Shown one piece after another: positions 41,336 to 51,335 of a stretch of 64,000 nucleotides of DNA. The stretch's first letter is position 1; each line of letters starts with the position of its first letter. Origin of the DNA: Nostoc sp. NMS9 (GTDB taxonomy: Bacteria > Cyanobacteriota > Cyanobacteriia > Cyanobacteriales > Nostocaceae); contig NZ_JABXKL010000080.1 in NCBI RefSeq assembly GCF_017114995.1, positions 124,001 through 188,000 of the forward strand, in the 5' to 3' direction. The position numbers and the translations under genes are program-made. The notes below the pieces were generated by a model that ran no database searches, had not been told where the DNA came from, and was given only the letters and a program-made list of their open reading frames with translations.

Positions 41336-41695
41336 ATGGATGTTATCAGAGATGTTCTTGATAATCAATTAGTTGACCGTAATCAACGCAAAATGGGTAA
41401 AGTTGATGGCATTGTGATGGAGTTGCGCGATCGCGAACCACCACGACTTGCTTATATTGAAGTAGGTGTGACAACCCTTGCCAAACGGCTAAATCCCCGC
41501 TTGGCACCTTTGATAGCAGCAATTGTAAGTAAATGGGGCGCTAAACAAAGTGAACCATTTCGGATTCCGTGGTCAAAAGTGCGGGATATCGGCATAGATG
41601 TCGAAGTCGATGTTGAAGCTGAAGCAACACCAGCTTTAGGGTATGAAAAATGGCTACGCGATCGCATCATCGCCCGAATTCCAGGAGGGGGATAA
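41336..41695 (+). CDS. PRC-barrel-like protein (119 aa)
   Basis: Starts MDVIRDVLDNQLVDRNQRKM and contains KVDGIVMELRDREPPRLAYI and FRIPWSKVRDIGIDV, the beta-barrel pattern of PRC-type domains. Four bases after the transporter; stop overlaps the next start (TAATG). Presumably a cytoplasmic regulator or adaptor of the transporter (inference). Confidence 0.7.
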   Translation: MDVIRDVLDNQLVDRNQRKMGKVDGIVMELRDREPPRLAYIEVGVTTLAKRLNPRLAPLIAAIVSKWGAKQSEPFRIPWSKVRDIGIDVEVDVEAEATPALGYEKWLRDRIIARIPGGG

Positions 41696-42033
41696 TGACA
41701 ACTCGTGAAATTCATCTAGAATTACTGCTGAGTAAACCAGTACTAGACTCAACTGGTAAGGCTGTAGGACGCATTCAGGAAGTACGTGCCGAACAACAAG
41801 GCGAAGAATGGATTGTTAAAGAATATCTTATCGGTTATGCTGCGGTGTTAGAACGGCTATCTGCTTGGACAATTGGGTTAAAAATTTTGCATCTACTAGG
41901 GGCGCACAAAATCTACGGTGGTTATACAGTACCTTGGGACAAGCTAGATTTGACTGACCCTGACAAGCCGCGTTTGCGTTGCAGTCTAGATGCATTAAAA
42001 TCATTAGACGAGCAGCCGCAGGATACAGAGTAA
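41695..42033 (+). CDS. Second PRC-barrel-like protein (112 aa)
   Basis: ATG at 41695 (MTTREIHLELLLSKPVLDST) directly overlaps the preceding stop. LGAHKIYGGYTVPWDKLDLT is the barrel edge seen in the neighbour. Paired PRC-barrel genes after an Nramp-related transporter recur in bacteria as I recall, but function is not established. Confidence 0.7.
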   Translation: MTTREIHLELLLSKPVLDSTGKAVGRIQEVRAEQQGEEWIVKEYLIGYAAVLERLSAWTIGLKILHLLGAHKIYGGYTVPWDKLDLTDPDKPRLRCSLDALKSLDEQPQDTE

Positions 42034-42274
42034 CTTGGTTTGCAGGAGGCAGAAGTATAATCTCACCGAGTTGTAAAATGCTGTAAATGTTAAATATTTT
42101 TGGTCGCCTACACTCTCTTTCAATTAAATTTAGTAATATTAAATTTTTTATATTATTAATAAATTGGCACTCAGCATGATGTCAATTTGGCTAAACTTCT
42201 CTATAAAGCTTTCAGAAATCCTTTAAAAGCTAAATTATTATATTTTCCTGTTCTTTATCTTTTTTAATCTTCAA

Positions 42275-43030
42275 ATGCCAGAAATTCAAGTTGGAGATAT
42301 TAGCATCTACTACGAGATAAAAGGCAGTGGTTATCCGCTACTCATGGTTATGGGTTTCAGCTTCAGCCTTTTGGACTGGGGAGATGTGTTCCCTGATGAG
42401 CTGGCAAAACATTACCAAGTCATTTTGTTTGATAACCGCGATTCTGGACGGACAAAAAGCCAGTCAACAGACAACTATACAACTGCTGATATGGCAAATG
42501 ATGCAGCAGGATTGCTTAATGCTTTAGGAATAGCACAAGCTCATGTTTTGGGATTTAGCATGGGTGGCATGATTGCTCAACAGTTTGCCTTGAGACATCC
42601 TACCAAACTAAATAAATTGATATTAGCGTGTACAATGGCTGGCGGGGATTGTAGCGATTTCAACCCAAATAATCAAGGAGATTTAATGGATCTTCTTTTT
42701 CCAGCATCATACTTAGCTATCTCTAATAACCGGAAAAAAGCAGAAGATTTTTTCCTAAAAACCTCACCCTATCACAGCCCACCAGATGGTTATATAAGGC
42801 AATTACAGGCGCACCATGCTCACGATACATGTAATTTATTGCAAGGCATTAAAGCGCCTACCTTAATCATGACTGGAGATAGCGATTTGGTCATTCCTGC
42901 TGTCAATAGTAATATTTTGAATAACAAAATTTCTGGGTCAGAACTGAAAATTATTAAAGAAGCTGGACATGGGTTTGGTTATAGCCATGTTGCTGAAATT
43001 ACAAAAATTATCATTGATTTTTTATCGTAA
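42275..43030 (+). CDS. Alpha/beta-hydrolase (251 aa)
   Basis: Canonical fold with nucleophile elbow GFSMGGMIAQQF (Ser), acid in TGDSDLVIP and His in EAGHGFGYSHV. The substrate is not predictable; similar proteins include esterases, 3-oxoadipate enol-lactonase-like and BioH-like enzymes. A perfect TGAGCAATTGCTCA terminator follows 85 bases after the stop. Confidence 0.85.
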   Translation: MPEIQVGDISIYYEIKGSGYPLLMVMGFSFSLLDWGDVFPDELAKHYQVILFDNRDSGRTKSQSTDNYTTADMANDAAGLLNALGIAQAHVLGFSMGGMIAQQFALRHPTKLNKLILACTMAGGDCSDFNPNNQGDLMDLLFPASYLAISNNRKKAEDFFLKTSPYHSPPDGYIRQLQAHHAHDTCNLLQGIKAPTLIMTGDSDLVIPAVNSNILNNKISGSELKIIKEAGHGFGYSHVAEITKIIIDFLS

Positions 43031-43114
43031 TTCAACGGCATAAAAATAAATGTGGCGGTCTGCAATCTTAATTGCTAAAACCTGTCCTTACCAGTATTTT
43101 TAAACCAGCATTAG

Positions 43115-43134
43115 TGAGCAATTGCTCATTTTTT
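43115..43134 (+). terminator. Terminator of the alpha/beta-hydrolase gene
   Basis: Palindromic TGAGCAATTGCTCA followed by six T residues. The rest of the gap 43031-43348 has no gene. Confidence 0.8.
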
Positions 43135-43348
43135 GGCCGACCTTACAAAATCGCATTGCTCCCGCTCGCAATGTAAATCTTTGTAAAGACAATATTTCGT
43201 GCATTATTTCGTGCATTATGAGAACTACTCTTGCTAAAAAAAATATCTGCTAATCTTTCACCCAACCTCTAGCGCAAGAAAGAGTTTGAGACTAAGTATC
43301 TCTGTAATCATGAAATGCGGACAAGTATTAACCTGCTGAATTACTGAT

Positions 43349-45724
43349 ATGCCGCAATATTTCGGAAAACTACCCACTACGAACCAAGCTTGGACGACTG
43401 TTAGCAATGTAAAAGCTGTAACCTGGGACAATAATATTATTAATTTTGACTGTGGCGACTCACGCCTGACCATCAGCGTACTTGCTCCCAATTTAATCCG
43501 CGTGCGTTTGGCACCAACTGGGGAATTTATGCCCCGCCGTTCTTGGGCAGTGACGCTGGATGATGCAGAATGGGCAATAACACCTTTTGCAGTGCGGGAA
43601 ACTGAAGCAACGATAGAAATTGAAACAGAACAGATTCGTGTGTGTGTTCAGCGGGAAAAATGTCGCATCGCCTGTTTTGACAAAGCTAATCGTCCCTTTG
43701 CCCAAGATGCAGAGATGGGAATGGGTTGGCGGATGGGTGCAGTTGCAGGGTGGAAAGAAATTGCAGCCGACGAACATTTCTATGGCTTTGGTGAACGCAC
43801 AGGCTTTCTGGATAAACTCAGCGAAGTGAAAACTAACTGGACAACGGATGCCTTAGATTATGATTCACTCACTGATGAAATGTACCAGGCAATTCCATTT
43901 TTTATGGCTTTGCGCCCACAGGTAAGCTATGGCATCTTTTTTAATACTACCTTTTGGAGTCAGTTCGATATCGGTGCTGAACAACCAGGGATTTGGAAGA
44001 TGGAGACTCGTGGCGGTGAATTGGATTATTACATTATCTACGGCCCGGAACCTGCCCAAATCCTGGATACTTACACTCAGCTAACTGGGAGAATGCCATT
44101 ACCGCCGAAATGGGCGCTAGGTTATCATCAATGTCGCTGGAGTTACGAATCAGAAAGCGTTGTGCGGGAACTGGCGCGAGAATTTCGTCAACGCCGCATT
44201 CCTTGCGATGTTATTCACTTGGATATTGATTATATGCGGGGCTATCGAGTGTTTACTTGGAGTTCTCAACGCTTTGCCAACGTGGCAAAACTCATTAGTG
44301 ATTTAGCAGAAGATGGTTTCAACACAGTCACAATTATTGATCCTGGTGTGAAGTATGAACCAGAAGGTAATTATCATGTTTTTGACCAAGGCATAGAAAA
44401 CGACTATTTTGTGCGTAAAGCTGATGGTACGTTGTTCCACGGCTACGTTTGGCCTGAGAAAGCTGTTTTTCCTGACTTTTTACGTCCTGATGTGAGTAAC
44501 TGGTGGGCTGATTTACACAAAAGCCTAACTGATATTGGTGTGGCAGGAATTTGGAATGATATGAATGAACCTGCCATAAACGATCGCCCTTTCGGCGATG
44601 ATGGGGAAAAGATTTGGTTTCCTCTAGATGCACCGCAGGGGGGTGAGCGAGAGAATTCAAAATTCAAAATTCAAAATTCAAAATTAGGAATTGATGTGAC
44701 TCATACGGAAGTGCATAACTTGTATGGGTTGATGATGGCTAAAGCTTGCTATGAAGGGTTACGACGGCATCGAAGTTCAGAGCGATCGTTTGTGTTAACG
44801 CGATCGGGTTATGCTGGTGTGCAACGCTGGTCTTCGGTGTGGATGGGAGATAACCAATCGTTGTGGGAGCATTTAGAAATGTCTCTGCCGATGCTTTGTA
44901 ACATGGGACTTTCGGGTGTGGGGTTTGTGGGTTGCGATATTGGCGGGTTTGCTGGTAACGCCACCGCTGAATTATTCGCTCGGTGGATGCAGGTAGGAAT
45001 GCTTTACCCATTGATGCGCGGTCACTCGGCAATGTCTACTGCTCGTCATGAACCTTGGGTATTTGGCGATCGCGTTGAAAGTATCTGTCGAGAATACATT
45101 AATCTACGTTACCAACTACTTCCCTACATTTATAGTCTTTTCTGGGAAGCGGCAACAACGGGCGCACCAATTTTAAGACCATTATTGTACCACTTCCCCA
45201 ACGATCCGAAAACCTATAGCCTCTACGATCAAGTATTGCTAGGTGCATCGCTGATGGCTGCACCAATTTACCGCCCTGGAGTTGAGCATAGAGCTGTCTA
45301 TTTACCCGCTGGCACTTGGTATGATTGGTGGAGTGGCGATCGCTATGAAGGCCCGATTCACATCCTTGCTCATGCACCACTGGAAAAAATGCCACTGTAT
45401 GTTCGTAGCGGTGCGATCGTTCCTATGCAAGCTGTCAGCCAATACGTTGATCAAGCCCCACTCGATGAGATCCGATTACGGATTTGGCCTGGTAATAAAA
45501 AATATCAGCTATTTGAAGATGATGGACATACAAACGAGTATCAAGATAAAAATTTTTCAATCACAAATATCAGTGTATTTACCCAGGCAAATCAAACAGT
45601 AGTGGAAATTGAAGCAAGAGTTGGAGAGTGGACACCTCCACTGCGAGAAGTGATTGTAGAACTTGTAGGTGTTGGAGAGCAACGGTTTCAAGATGATGGT
45701 AAGCGACATACTCTGCAATTCTGA
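43349..45724 (+). CDS. GH31 alpha-glucosidase-family enzyme (791 aa)
   Basis: Glycoside hydrolase family 31. N-terminal beta domain with FYGFGERTGFLDK; TIM barrel with nucleophile Asp in GIWNDMNEPAI and the acid/base Asp in WMGDNQSLWEHL; C-terminal beta domain with YLPAGTWYDWWSGD. Acts on alpha-linked glucosides (maltose, starch or sucrose-derived); specificity unknown. No signal peptide, so intracellular. A dispersed A/T heptamer repeat is inserted in frame near residues 432-445 (SKFKIQNSKL), inside the barrel insertion loop. Confidence 0.93.
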   Translation: MPQYFGKLPTTNQAWTTVSNVKAVTWDNNIINFDCGDSRLTISVLAPNLIRVRLAPTGEFMPRRSWAVTLDDAEWAITPFAVRETEATIEIETEQIRVCVQREKCRIACFDKANRPFAQDAEMGMGWRMGAVAGWKEIAADEHFYGFGERTGFLDKLSEVKTNWTTDALDYDSLTDEMYQAIPFFMALRPQVSYGIFFNTTFWSQFDIGAEQPGIWKMETRGGELDYYIIYGPEPAQILDTYTQLTGRMPLPPKWALGYHQCRWSYESESVVRELAREFRQRRIPCDVIHLDIDYMRGYRVFTWSSQRFANVAKLISDLAEDGFNTVTIIDPGVKYEPEGNYHVFDQGIENDYFVRKADGTLFHGYVWPEKAVFPDFLRPDVSNWWADLHKSLTDIGVAGIWNDMNEPAINDRPFGDDGEKIWFPLDAPQGGERENSKFKIQNSKLGIDVTHTEVHNLYGLMMAKACYEGLRRHRSSERSFVLTRSGYAGVQRWSSVWMGDNQSLWEHLEMSLPMLCNMGLSGVGFVGCDIGGFAGNATAELFARWMQVGMLYPLMRGHSAMSTARHEPWVFGDRVESICREYINLRYQLLPYIYSLFWEAATTGAPILRPLLYHFPNDPKTYSLYDQVLLGASLMAAPIYRPGVEHRAVYLPAGTWYDWWSGDRYEGPIHILAHAPLEKMPLYVRSGAIVPMQAVSQYVDQAPLDEIRLRIWPGNKKYQLFEDDGHTNEYQDKNFSITNISVFTQANQTVVEIEARVGEWTPPLREVIVELVGVGEQRFQDDGKRHTLQF

Positions 45725-45910
45725 AATACTCGCAAAGGTGGTTTTTGAGCCACCATTATTTCCTACTTTAAATTATGCAAGAAAAAATATGCATAGAGGT
45801 AGATGAAAACCAAGTCAAGGGGTAACATACAATACAAAAGACATAAATGGTTAAACCGTAAGAAATACGTAAGTTTACTACGCTAGATAGATGCGGTTAG
45901 AGAACACTCA

Positions 45911-48900
45911 ATGTTAAATATTAACCGCTTGCGGCTGCAAGATAGATTTAAAATCTCTACAAATTCACTTGTGGCAAGAGTTGCAAGTGCGATCGCTGTT
46001 TTTGTTGGTAGCTTGGTATTAGTTGGCTGGTGTCTTGGCATTGAAGTTCTTAAGCGCGGCTTCCCTGGTAGTTCTGCCACAATGAAAGTCAACACAGCGC
46101 TTTGTTTTGTGTTGTGTGGTCTGTCACTTTGGCTATTTTTAAAAGGGGAGCAGGGGAGCAGGGGAGCAGGGGGAAACAATTCAAAATTCAAAATTCAAAA
46201 TTCAAAATTATTTACCCATTTCCCTACTCTTCTAATCTCTCAGGTCTGTGCAATAGCTGTCATCACAATTGCAGCGCTTACCCTCTGTCAATATCTGTTC
46301 GGCTGGAATCTCGGTATTGATGAGTTGGTGTTGCGTGATTTGCGAACTAGTATAGCGACATCGCATCCGGGGCGAATGGGGGTGAACACAGCACTGAACT
46401 TTATACTGGTTAGTGTCGCTCTAGAGATTCTGATTCATCCAAAAACCCACCGCAGTTATTGGTATGCCCAGATTATTGCTCTGATTGCTACTTTAATTTC
46501 CTTTCAAGCGCTGATGGGCTATGCCTACAAAGTGAAAGTTCTCTACGGACTTGCCCCTTATACAACATCAATGGCGCTACACACAGCGGTGTTGTTCCTC
46601 CTACTAAGTATGGGTATTCTGTGGGCGCGGGCAGAATATGGGTTAATGAGGGTAGTTACAAGTGATAGTTACGGCGGCTTACTTGCACGTCGTTTATTAA
46701 TTGCAGCGATCGCAGTACCTTTTATATTGGGATGGGTAATTGTCAAAGGGCTACGGGCAGGACAATACGATCCGGCATTTGCAGTATCGGTGTTTGCGAT
46801 CGTCCTGATTATAATTTTTACTATTTTGATTTGGCAAAGTGCCAGGGTTATTGAACACCTCAGCTATCAACGCGACCTTGCCCAAGAAGCACTGAGAACC
46901 TACGAAGCTAAACTAGGGAGTTTTGTAGATTCTAACGTCATCGGCATTCTGTTTGGCAACGTGTATGGCGGTATCCAGCAGGCAAACGACGAATTTCTGA
47001 GGATGATTGGTTACACGCGGGAGGATTTGTTAGCAGGTAAGTTAAGTTGGAGTAATATCACAGCACCAGAGTATTTATACTTAGATGAGCGAGGTATCGC
47101 TGAAGCACAAGGAAATAGCAACGCTACTTGTACACCCTACGAGAAAGAATATATTCGCAAGGATGGTAGCCGCATCCCGGTTTTAGTTGGTTACGTGCTG
47201 CTAGGAGAAAACCGCGAAGAGTCAGTAGCCTTTATCCTCGATTTGAGCGAACGCAAACAAGCAGAGGCAGAGCAACAAAAATTAGTGTCGGTAGTAGAAA
47301 ATAGCTCTGATTTTATCGGCATCGCTACCCTTGAAGGTCAATTACTCTACATAAATGATGCAGGTCAAAAGCTGGTAGGTCTTGCCAGCCTTGATGAAGT
47401 GAGGCAAAAAGCAGTATTAGATTACTTCATGCCCAAAGACAAAGCCTATTTTAAAAAATATATACTGCCGACTGTGCTATCAGAAGGGCGGTGGCAGGGA
47501 GAATTCTGCTTCCGGCATCTCCAAACAGGTCAACCGATACCAGTTGATTACAACATTTTCACTGTTACAGATAACAACACAGGTCAGCCAATTGCCTTAG
47601 CAACTGTGACTCGCAACATCAGCGAGCAAAAGCAGACCCAGGAACAAATATTACAACTAAACAGGGATCTACAGCGCCGCATTACTGAATTACAAACTTT
47701 GTTGGAGGTAATTCCTATTGGAATTGGCATTGCTGAAGATCCAAAATGCCAAAATATCAAGGTCAACCCTTCTTTTGGCAAGCAGTTGGGGATATCGTCA
47801 GATACAAATGCCTCCCTCAACGCTCCCTTGGATGAAAAATCGACAAGCTTTAAAATCTACCGAGAGGGAAGGGAACTTTCAACAGAGGAACTCCCAATGC
47901 AGTATTCTGCTGCTCATGGTGTGGAGGTTCTGAATTCTGAACTTGATGTTGTCCATGAAAATGGAAAAATCGTCAAGCTGTTGGAGTACGTTGCACCCCT
48001 GTTTGACGAAGAGGGTAAAACCAGAGGAAGCGTTGGTGCATTTTTAGATATTACGGAGCGCAAACAGGCAGAAGAAGTACTGCTAAATCAGCAAAAATGG
48101 CTAGAGGATGTGTTAAATCTGATGCCAAGACCGTTGCTGTTTATTGAACCAGGAACGGCGCGGGTAACTTTTGCCAATCGCTCTGCTAACGAATTAGCTG
48201 GGGGCGAATTTCCTAAAGGTATACCTGTTGAAGATTATCACACAGTTTACTACTATACAGATGCAGCTGGCGATCGCATCCCCAATGAACTTATGCCAGG
48301 AGTGCGGGTTGCCCGTGGCGAACGCCTGAATGGATTGGAGGTGGACTGGCACACTCCCGCTGGTGTGCGCTCTCTACTAGTATTTGCTGATACCTTGCCA
48401 GCAATGCACGGTCATCCGGCTACCTGTATCTTAGTGTTCCAAGAAATCAGCAACCTGAAGGATGCACAAAAAGCACTCTCGTTAGGTTACAAAAGGCTAA
48501 AGCTACTATTTGACACAGCCAACGATTTACTATCAAGCCAGGAACCAGTACTACTAATCGATAGCGTCTACCAAAAACTCTCAGACCAAATTGGTTTAGA
48601 TGTTTACTTTAACTATTTGGTTGAGGATAATTCTCAGGTAATGCGGCTAGAGTCTTACAGTGGCATTTCCCCAGAACTGGCAAAGCAAATCGAGTCTTTG
48701 GGATTTGGTGAAGCGGTTTGTGGGACTGTCGCCCAGGAGCGTTGTGCAACCGCTTTAAAGAATGTGCAGCAATCAATTGACCCGAAAACAGAATTGATTC
48801 GTTCTTTAGGAATTACAGCTTATTATGCATACCCGTTGATCGCCCAAGGACGGCTCTTGGGTACTCTTTCTTTTGGCAGCCGCACTCGGTTAAGCTTCAC

Positions 48901-50320
48901 CGACAATCAAAAAGGGATGATGCAAGCAGTATGCGACCAAATAGCGATCGCAATGGAACGGACTAGTTTAATTGTTTCTTTGCAACAACAAACTGAGCAG
49001 TTGCAAGAAGCCAACCGGATGAAGGATGAGTTTCTAGGAATATTATCCCACGAATTGCGATCGCCTCTCAATGCCATCCTTGGCTGGGCGCAATTACTGC
49101 AACGAAGCAAGCTCAGTGATACCCAAATGGCTAGAGCAACGGAGACAATTGAGCGCAACGCCAAAGCGCAAACCCAGCTAATTGAAGACCTGCTGGATAT
49201 ATCGCGGATGATTAGAGGCAAGTTACGCCTCGATGTCCGTACTTGTAATTTGGTTCCCATAATTGAGTCAGCCATCAAGACTGTTAATTTAGCCGCCCAA
49301 TCCAAGGAAATCGATTTGAGATTTTCTCTGATTCCCTCAAAAGAAACGCGAAATGTGCCACCGGGGATACTCCCCGTGGTCACTTTCGCGCCAAATTCAG
49401 ATTGGGGATTAGGAGTTAATCACGAAAATCCCGAATTTCCAAAAGCACAATCCCAAACCAATCAACACTTAGAGGACAGCAAGCTGGGTGAAAATTCTCA
49501 ATATTTAGTTTCCGGGGATTTCGAGCGCTTGCAACAAATTATCTGGAATCTGCTATCCAATGCCATCAAATTCACACCCGTTGGAGGAAGGGTAGAGGTG
49601 CAATTGTCAGTAGTCAATGGACAAGAAAAACAACAGACAACGGATAAATATGCCCAAATTCAGGTGATTGATACAGGCATTGGTATCAGTCCTGATTTTC
49701 TTGCTTACGTCTTCGATCGCTTTCGTCAAGCTGATAGTTCTAGCACTAGAATCTATGGTGGATTAGGACTAGGATTAGCGATCGTCCGTCATTTAGTAGA
49801 ATTACATGGCGGTACTGTCCATGCAGATAGCCCAGGTAAAGAACAAGGAGCGACGTTTACAGTCAAACTACCACTTCTCAAAAGTGCCCAACTCCATCCT
49901 TTTGCCCCTCTACCCCCCTCTGCCCCTCTGCCCCTCTCCCTGCTTGGTGTGCGCGTGCTGGTTGTAGATGAGCAAGCCGATACCCGTGAATTTATCACCA
50001 CAGTCCTCGAACAGTGCCAAGCCGAAGTTACAGCTGTAGCATCAGTTCTAGAAGCATTGCAGTTAATTATACAGTGGAAACCAGATGCTTTAGTCAGCGA
50101 CATCAGTATGCTCCAGGAAGATGGTTACTCTTTGATCCGTAAAGTGCGATCGCAACCACCTGAACTAGGGGGAAATATTCCAGCCGCAGCTTTGATAGCT
50201 GATACTAGGGCAGAGGATCGGATGCGAGCTATACAAGAGGGTTATCAACTGCATTTACCTAAACCTATTGAAGCAGCTGAGTTAGCTACAGTAGTGGCCA
50301 GACTTGTTGGACGGACTTAA
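45911..50320 (+). CDS. Membrane-bound hybrid histidine kinase with PAS, GAF and REC domains (1469 aa)
   Basis: The N-terminal 300 residues hold about eight membrane helices in repeated pairs (a sensory membrane module). Then come PAS domains near 335-450, 455-575, 590-700 and 710-850, a GAF domain near 865-1020, HisKA with H box FLGILSHELRSPLNAILGWA, HATPase with NLLSNAIKFTP, DTGIGISPD and GGLGLGLAIVRHL, and a C-terminal receiver with DALVSDISML. The phospho-accepting His and Asp are present. Two dispersed repeats lie in frame: GEQGSRGAGG plus SKFKIQNSKL after helix 2, and a Pro/Leu-rich stretch before the receiver. No partner regulator is adjacent; the signal is unknown. Confidence 0.9.
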   Translation: MLNINRLRLQDRFKISTNSLVARVASAIAVFVGSLVLVGWCLGIEVLKRGFPGSSATMKVNTALCFVLCGLSLWLFLKGEQGSRGAGGNNSKFKIQNSKLFTHFPTLLISQVCAIAVITIAALTLCQYLFGWNLGIDELVLRDLRTSIATSHPGRMGVNTALNFILVSVALEILIHPKTHRSYWYAQIIALIATLISFQALMGYAYKVKVLYGLAPYTTSMALHTAVLFLLLSMGILWARAEYGLMRVVTSDSYGGLLARRLLIAAIAVPFILGWVIVKGLRAGQYDPAFAVSVFAIVLIIIFTILIWQSARVIEHLSYQRDLAQEALRTYEAKLGSFVDSNVIGILFGNVYGGIQQANDEFLRMIGYTREDLLAGKLSWSNITAPEYLYLDERGIAEAQGNSNATCTPYEKEYIRKDGSRIPVLVGYVLLGENREESVAFILDLSERKQAEAEQQKLVSVVENSSDFIGIATLEGQLLYINDAGQKLVGLASLDEVRQKAVLDYFMPKDKAYFKKYILPTVLSEGRWQGEFCFRHLQTGQPIPVDYNIFTVTDNNTGQPIALATVTRNISEQKQTQEQILQLNRDLQRRITELQTLLEVIPIGIGIAEDPKCQNIKVNPSFGKQLGISSDTNASLNAPLDEKSTSFKIYREGRELSTEELPMQYSAAHGVEVLNSELDVVHENGKIVKLLEYVAPLFDEEGKTRGSVGAFLDITERKQAEEVLLNQQKWLEDVLNLMPRPLLFIEPGTARVTFANRSANELAGGEFPKGIPVEDYHTVYYYTDAAGDRIPNELMPGVRVARGERLNGLEVDWHTPAGVRSLLVFADTLPAMHGHPATCILVFQEISNLKDAQKALSLGYKRLKLLFDTANDLLSSQEPVLLIDSVYQKLSDQIGLDVYFNYLVEDNSQVMRLESYSGISPELAKQIESLGFGEAVCGTVAQERCATALKNVQQSIDPKTELIRSLGITAYYAYPLIAQGRLLGTLSFGSRTRLSFTDNQKGMMQAVCDQIAIAMERTSLIVSLQQQTEQLQEANRMKDEFLGILSHELRSPLNAILGWAQLLQRSKLSDTQMARATETIERNAKAQTQLIEDLLDISRMIRGKLRLDVRTCNLVPIIESAIKTVNLAAQSKEIDLRFSLIPSKETRNVPPGILPVVTFAPNSDWGLGVNHENPEFPKAQSQTNQHLEDSKLGENSQYLVSGDFERLQQIIWNLLSNAIKFTPVGGRVEVQLSVVNGQEKQQTTDKYAQIQVIDTGIGISPDFLAYVFDRFRQADSSSTRIYGGLGLGLAIVRHLVELHGGTVHADSPGKEQGATFTVKLPLLKSAQLHPFAPLPPSAPLPLSLLGVRVLVVDEQADTREFITTVLEQCQAEVTAVASVLEALQLIIQWKPDALVSDISMLQEDGYSLIRKVRSQPPELGGNIPAAALIADTRAEDRMRAIQEGYQLHLPKPIEAAELATVVARLVGRT

Positions 50321-50743
50321 AAATGGAGCATTGGGGAATATGAATTAAATCGCTTTTTTCTAATATCAAAATTTATAAATAGCAGTCTTAAATCATTTAT
50401 GAAAATATATATCAATCCGGTTCAGTTAATAATTATTGGTGTAGATACTTGGTGTTTTAAGACGCAATAAATCGCGTCTCTACATCATGGTTTTGGGCAG
50501 ATCTGAACTGTATTGAATTATATATCTATTTCTTACCTTTGCGCCCTTCTCTACAACATGCTGCGGTACCTTTACGGGAAAGCAAGCCACACATAGTGTC
50601 TTGTAGAGAAGGCGGTTCGTTTCCTTTTCTATATTTTTCATGAATTAGATAGGACTGCTGTAATGTCAGAATAATTGAGTTATGATTACCATAGTAATTA
50701 GCCACTTTCTTACTACGTGCTTTGATTGAAGTAGCCCTTCTAC

Positions 50744-51226
50744 TTACCGAGACTCAGGAGGTTGTTGCAAGCGTAATAGGGTATTGTAAACCTGCGTTTT
50801 TAAGATAGTATTATTTTGTAGTTCTATAGTAATTTTGTTGAATTGTTCAAATTTCAAACCATTATCTTCGACAATTTTTTGAGCGTGGTTACAGTAGTTC
50901 ACTGCAATATCTTGAGCCTTCTTTGGAAGACCATTTATGCTATTAGAATCGTTGCAGACAATATTGGGAATTTCTCCATTGCCAATAAGTTTTTTAATTT
51001 CTTCAAAGGCATTTTGACGGGCTGGCTCCATTGCTAGCACGGCTTGAGCGTAACTGTTGATTTCAGTGTTGTTAACTATTGGTGGTGGAGTTTGAGCGTC
51101 AGCTTTGGAACTCAATGAAAAAGCGTTGGAAATCACACTCACAGTAGCGATCGCGCCGAAAAATAACGATTGCGAAAGGGTTCGCTTTCGGCTAGTTCGA
51201 GAAAATAAATCAGAAATTTTCTTCAT
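50744..51226 (-). CDS. DUF4168-type secreted protein (160 aa)
   Basis: Signal-like N-terminus (LFFGAIATVSVISNAFS). The mature part contains YAQAVLAMEPARQNAFEEIK and ALNYCNHAQKIVEDNG-like segments characteristic of the DUF4168 family of cyanobacteria, with the paired cysteines (NIVCND, NYCNHA). Function unknown. The preceding gap 50321-50743 contains a GACGC/GCGTC repeat near 50458-50482 and no gene. Confidence 0.75.
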   Translation of the reverse strand: MKKISDLFSRTSRKRTLSQSLFFGAIATVSVISNAFSLSSKADAQTPPPIVNNTEINSYAQAVLAMEPARQNAFEEIKKLIGNGEIPNIVCNDSNSINGLPKKAQDIAVNYCNHAQKIVEDNGLKFEQFNKITIELQNNTILKTQVYNTLLRLQQPPESR

Positions 51227-51335
51227 ATAGTGTGTGACACAAAACTACATCAGGGATATTATAAGAACTTTGAATTATTTTCGGAGTTGGAAGTTCCAGG
51301 AACTGCTCAATACATCAAGCTTTTATATTTGATTG

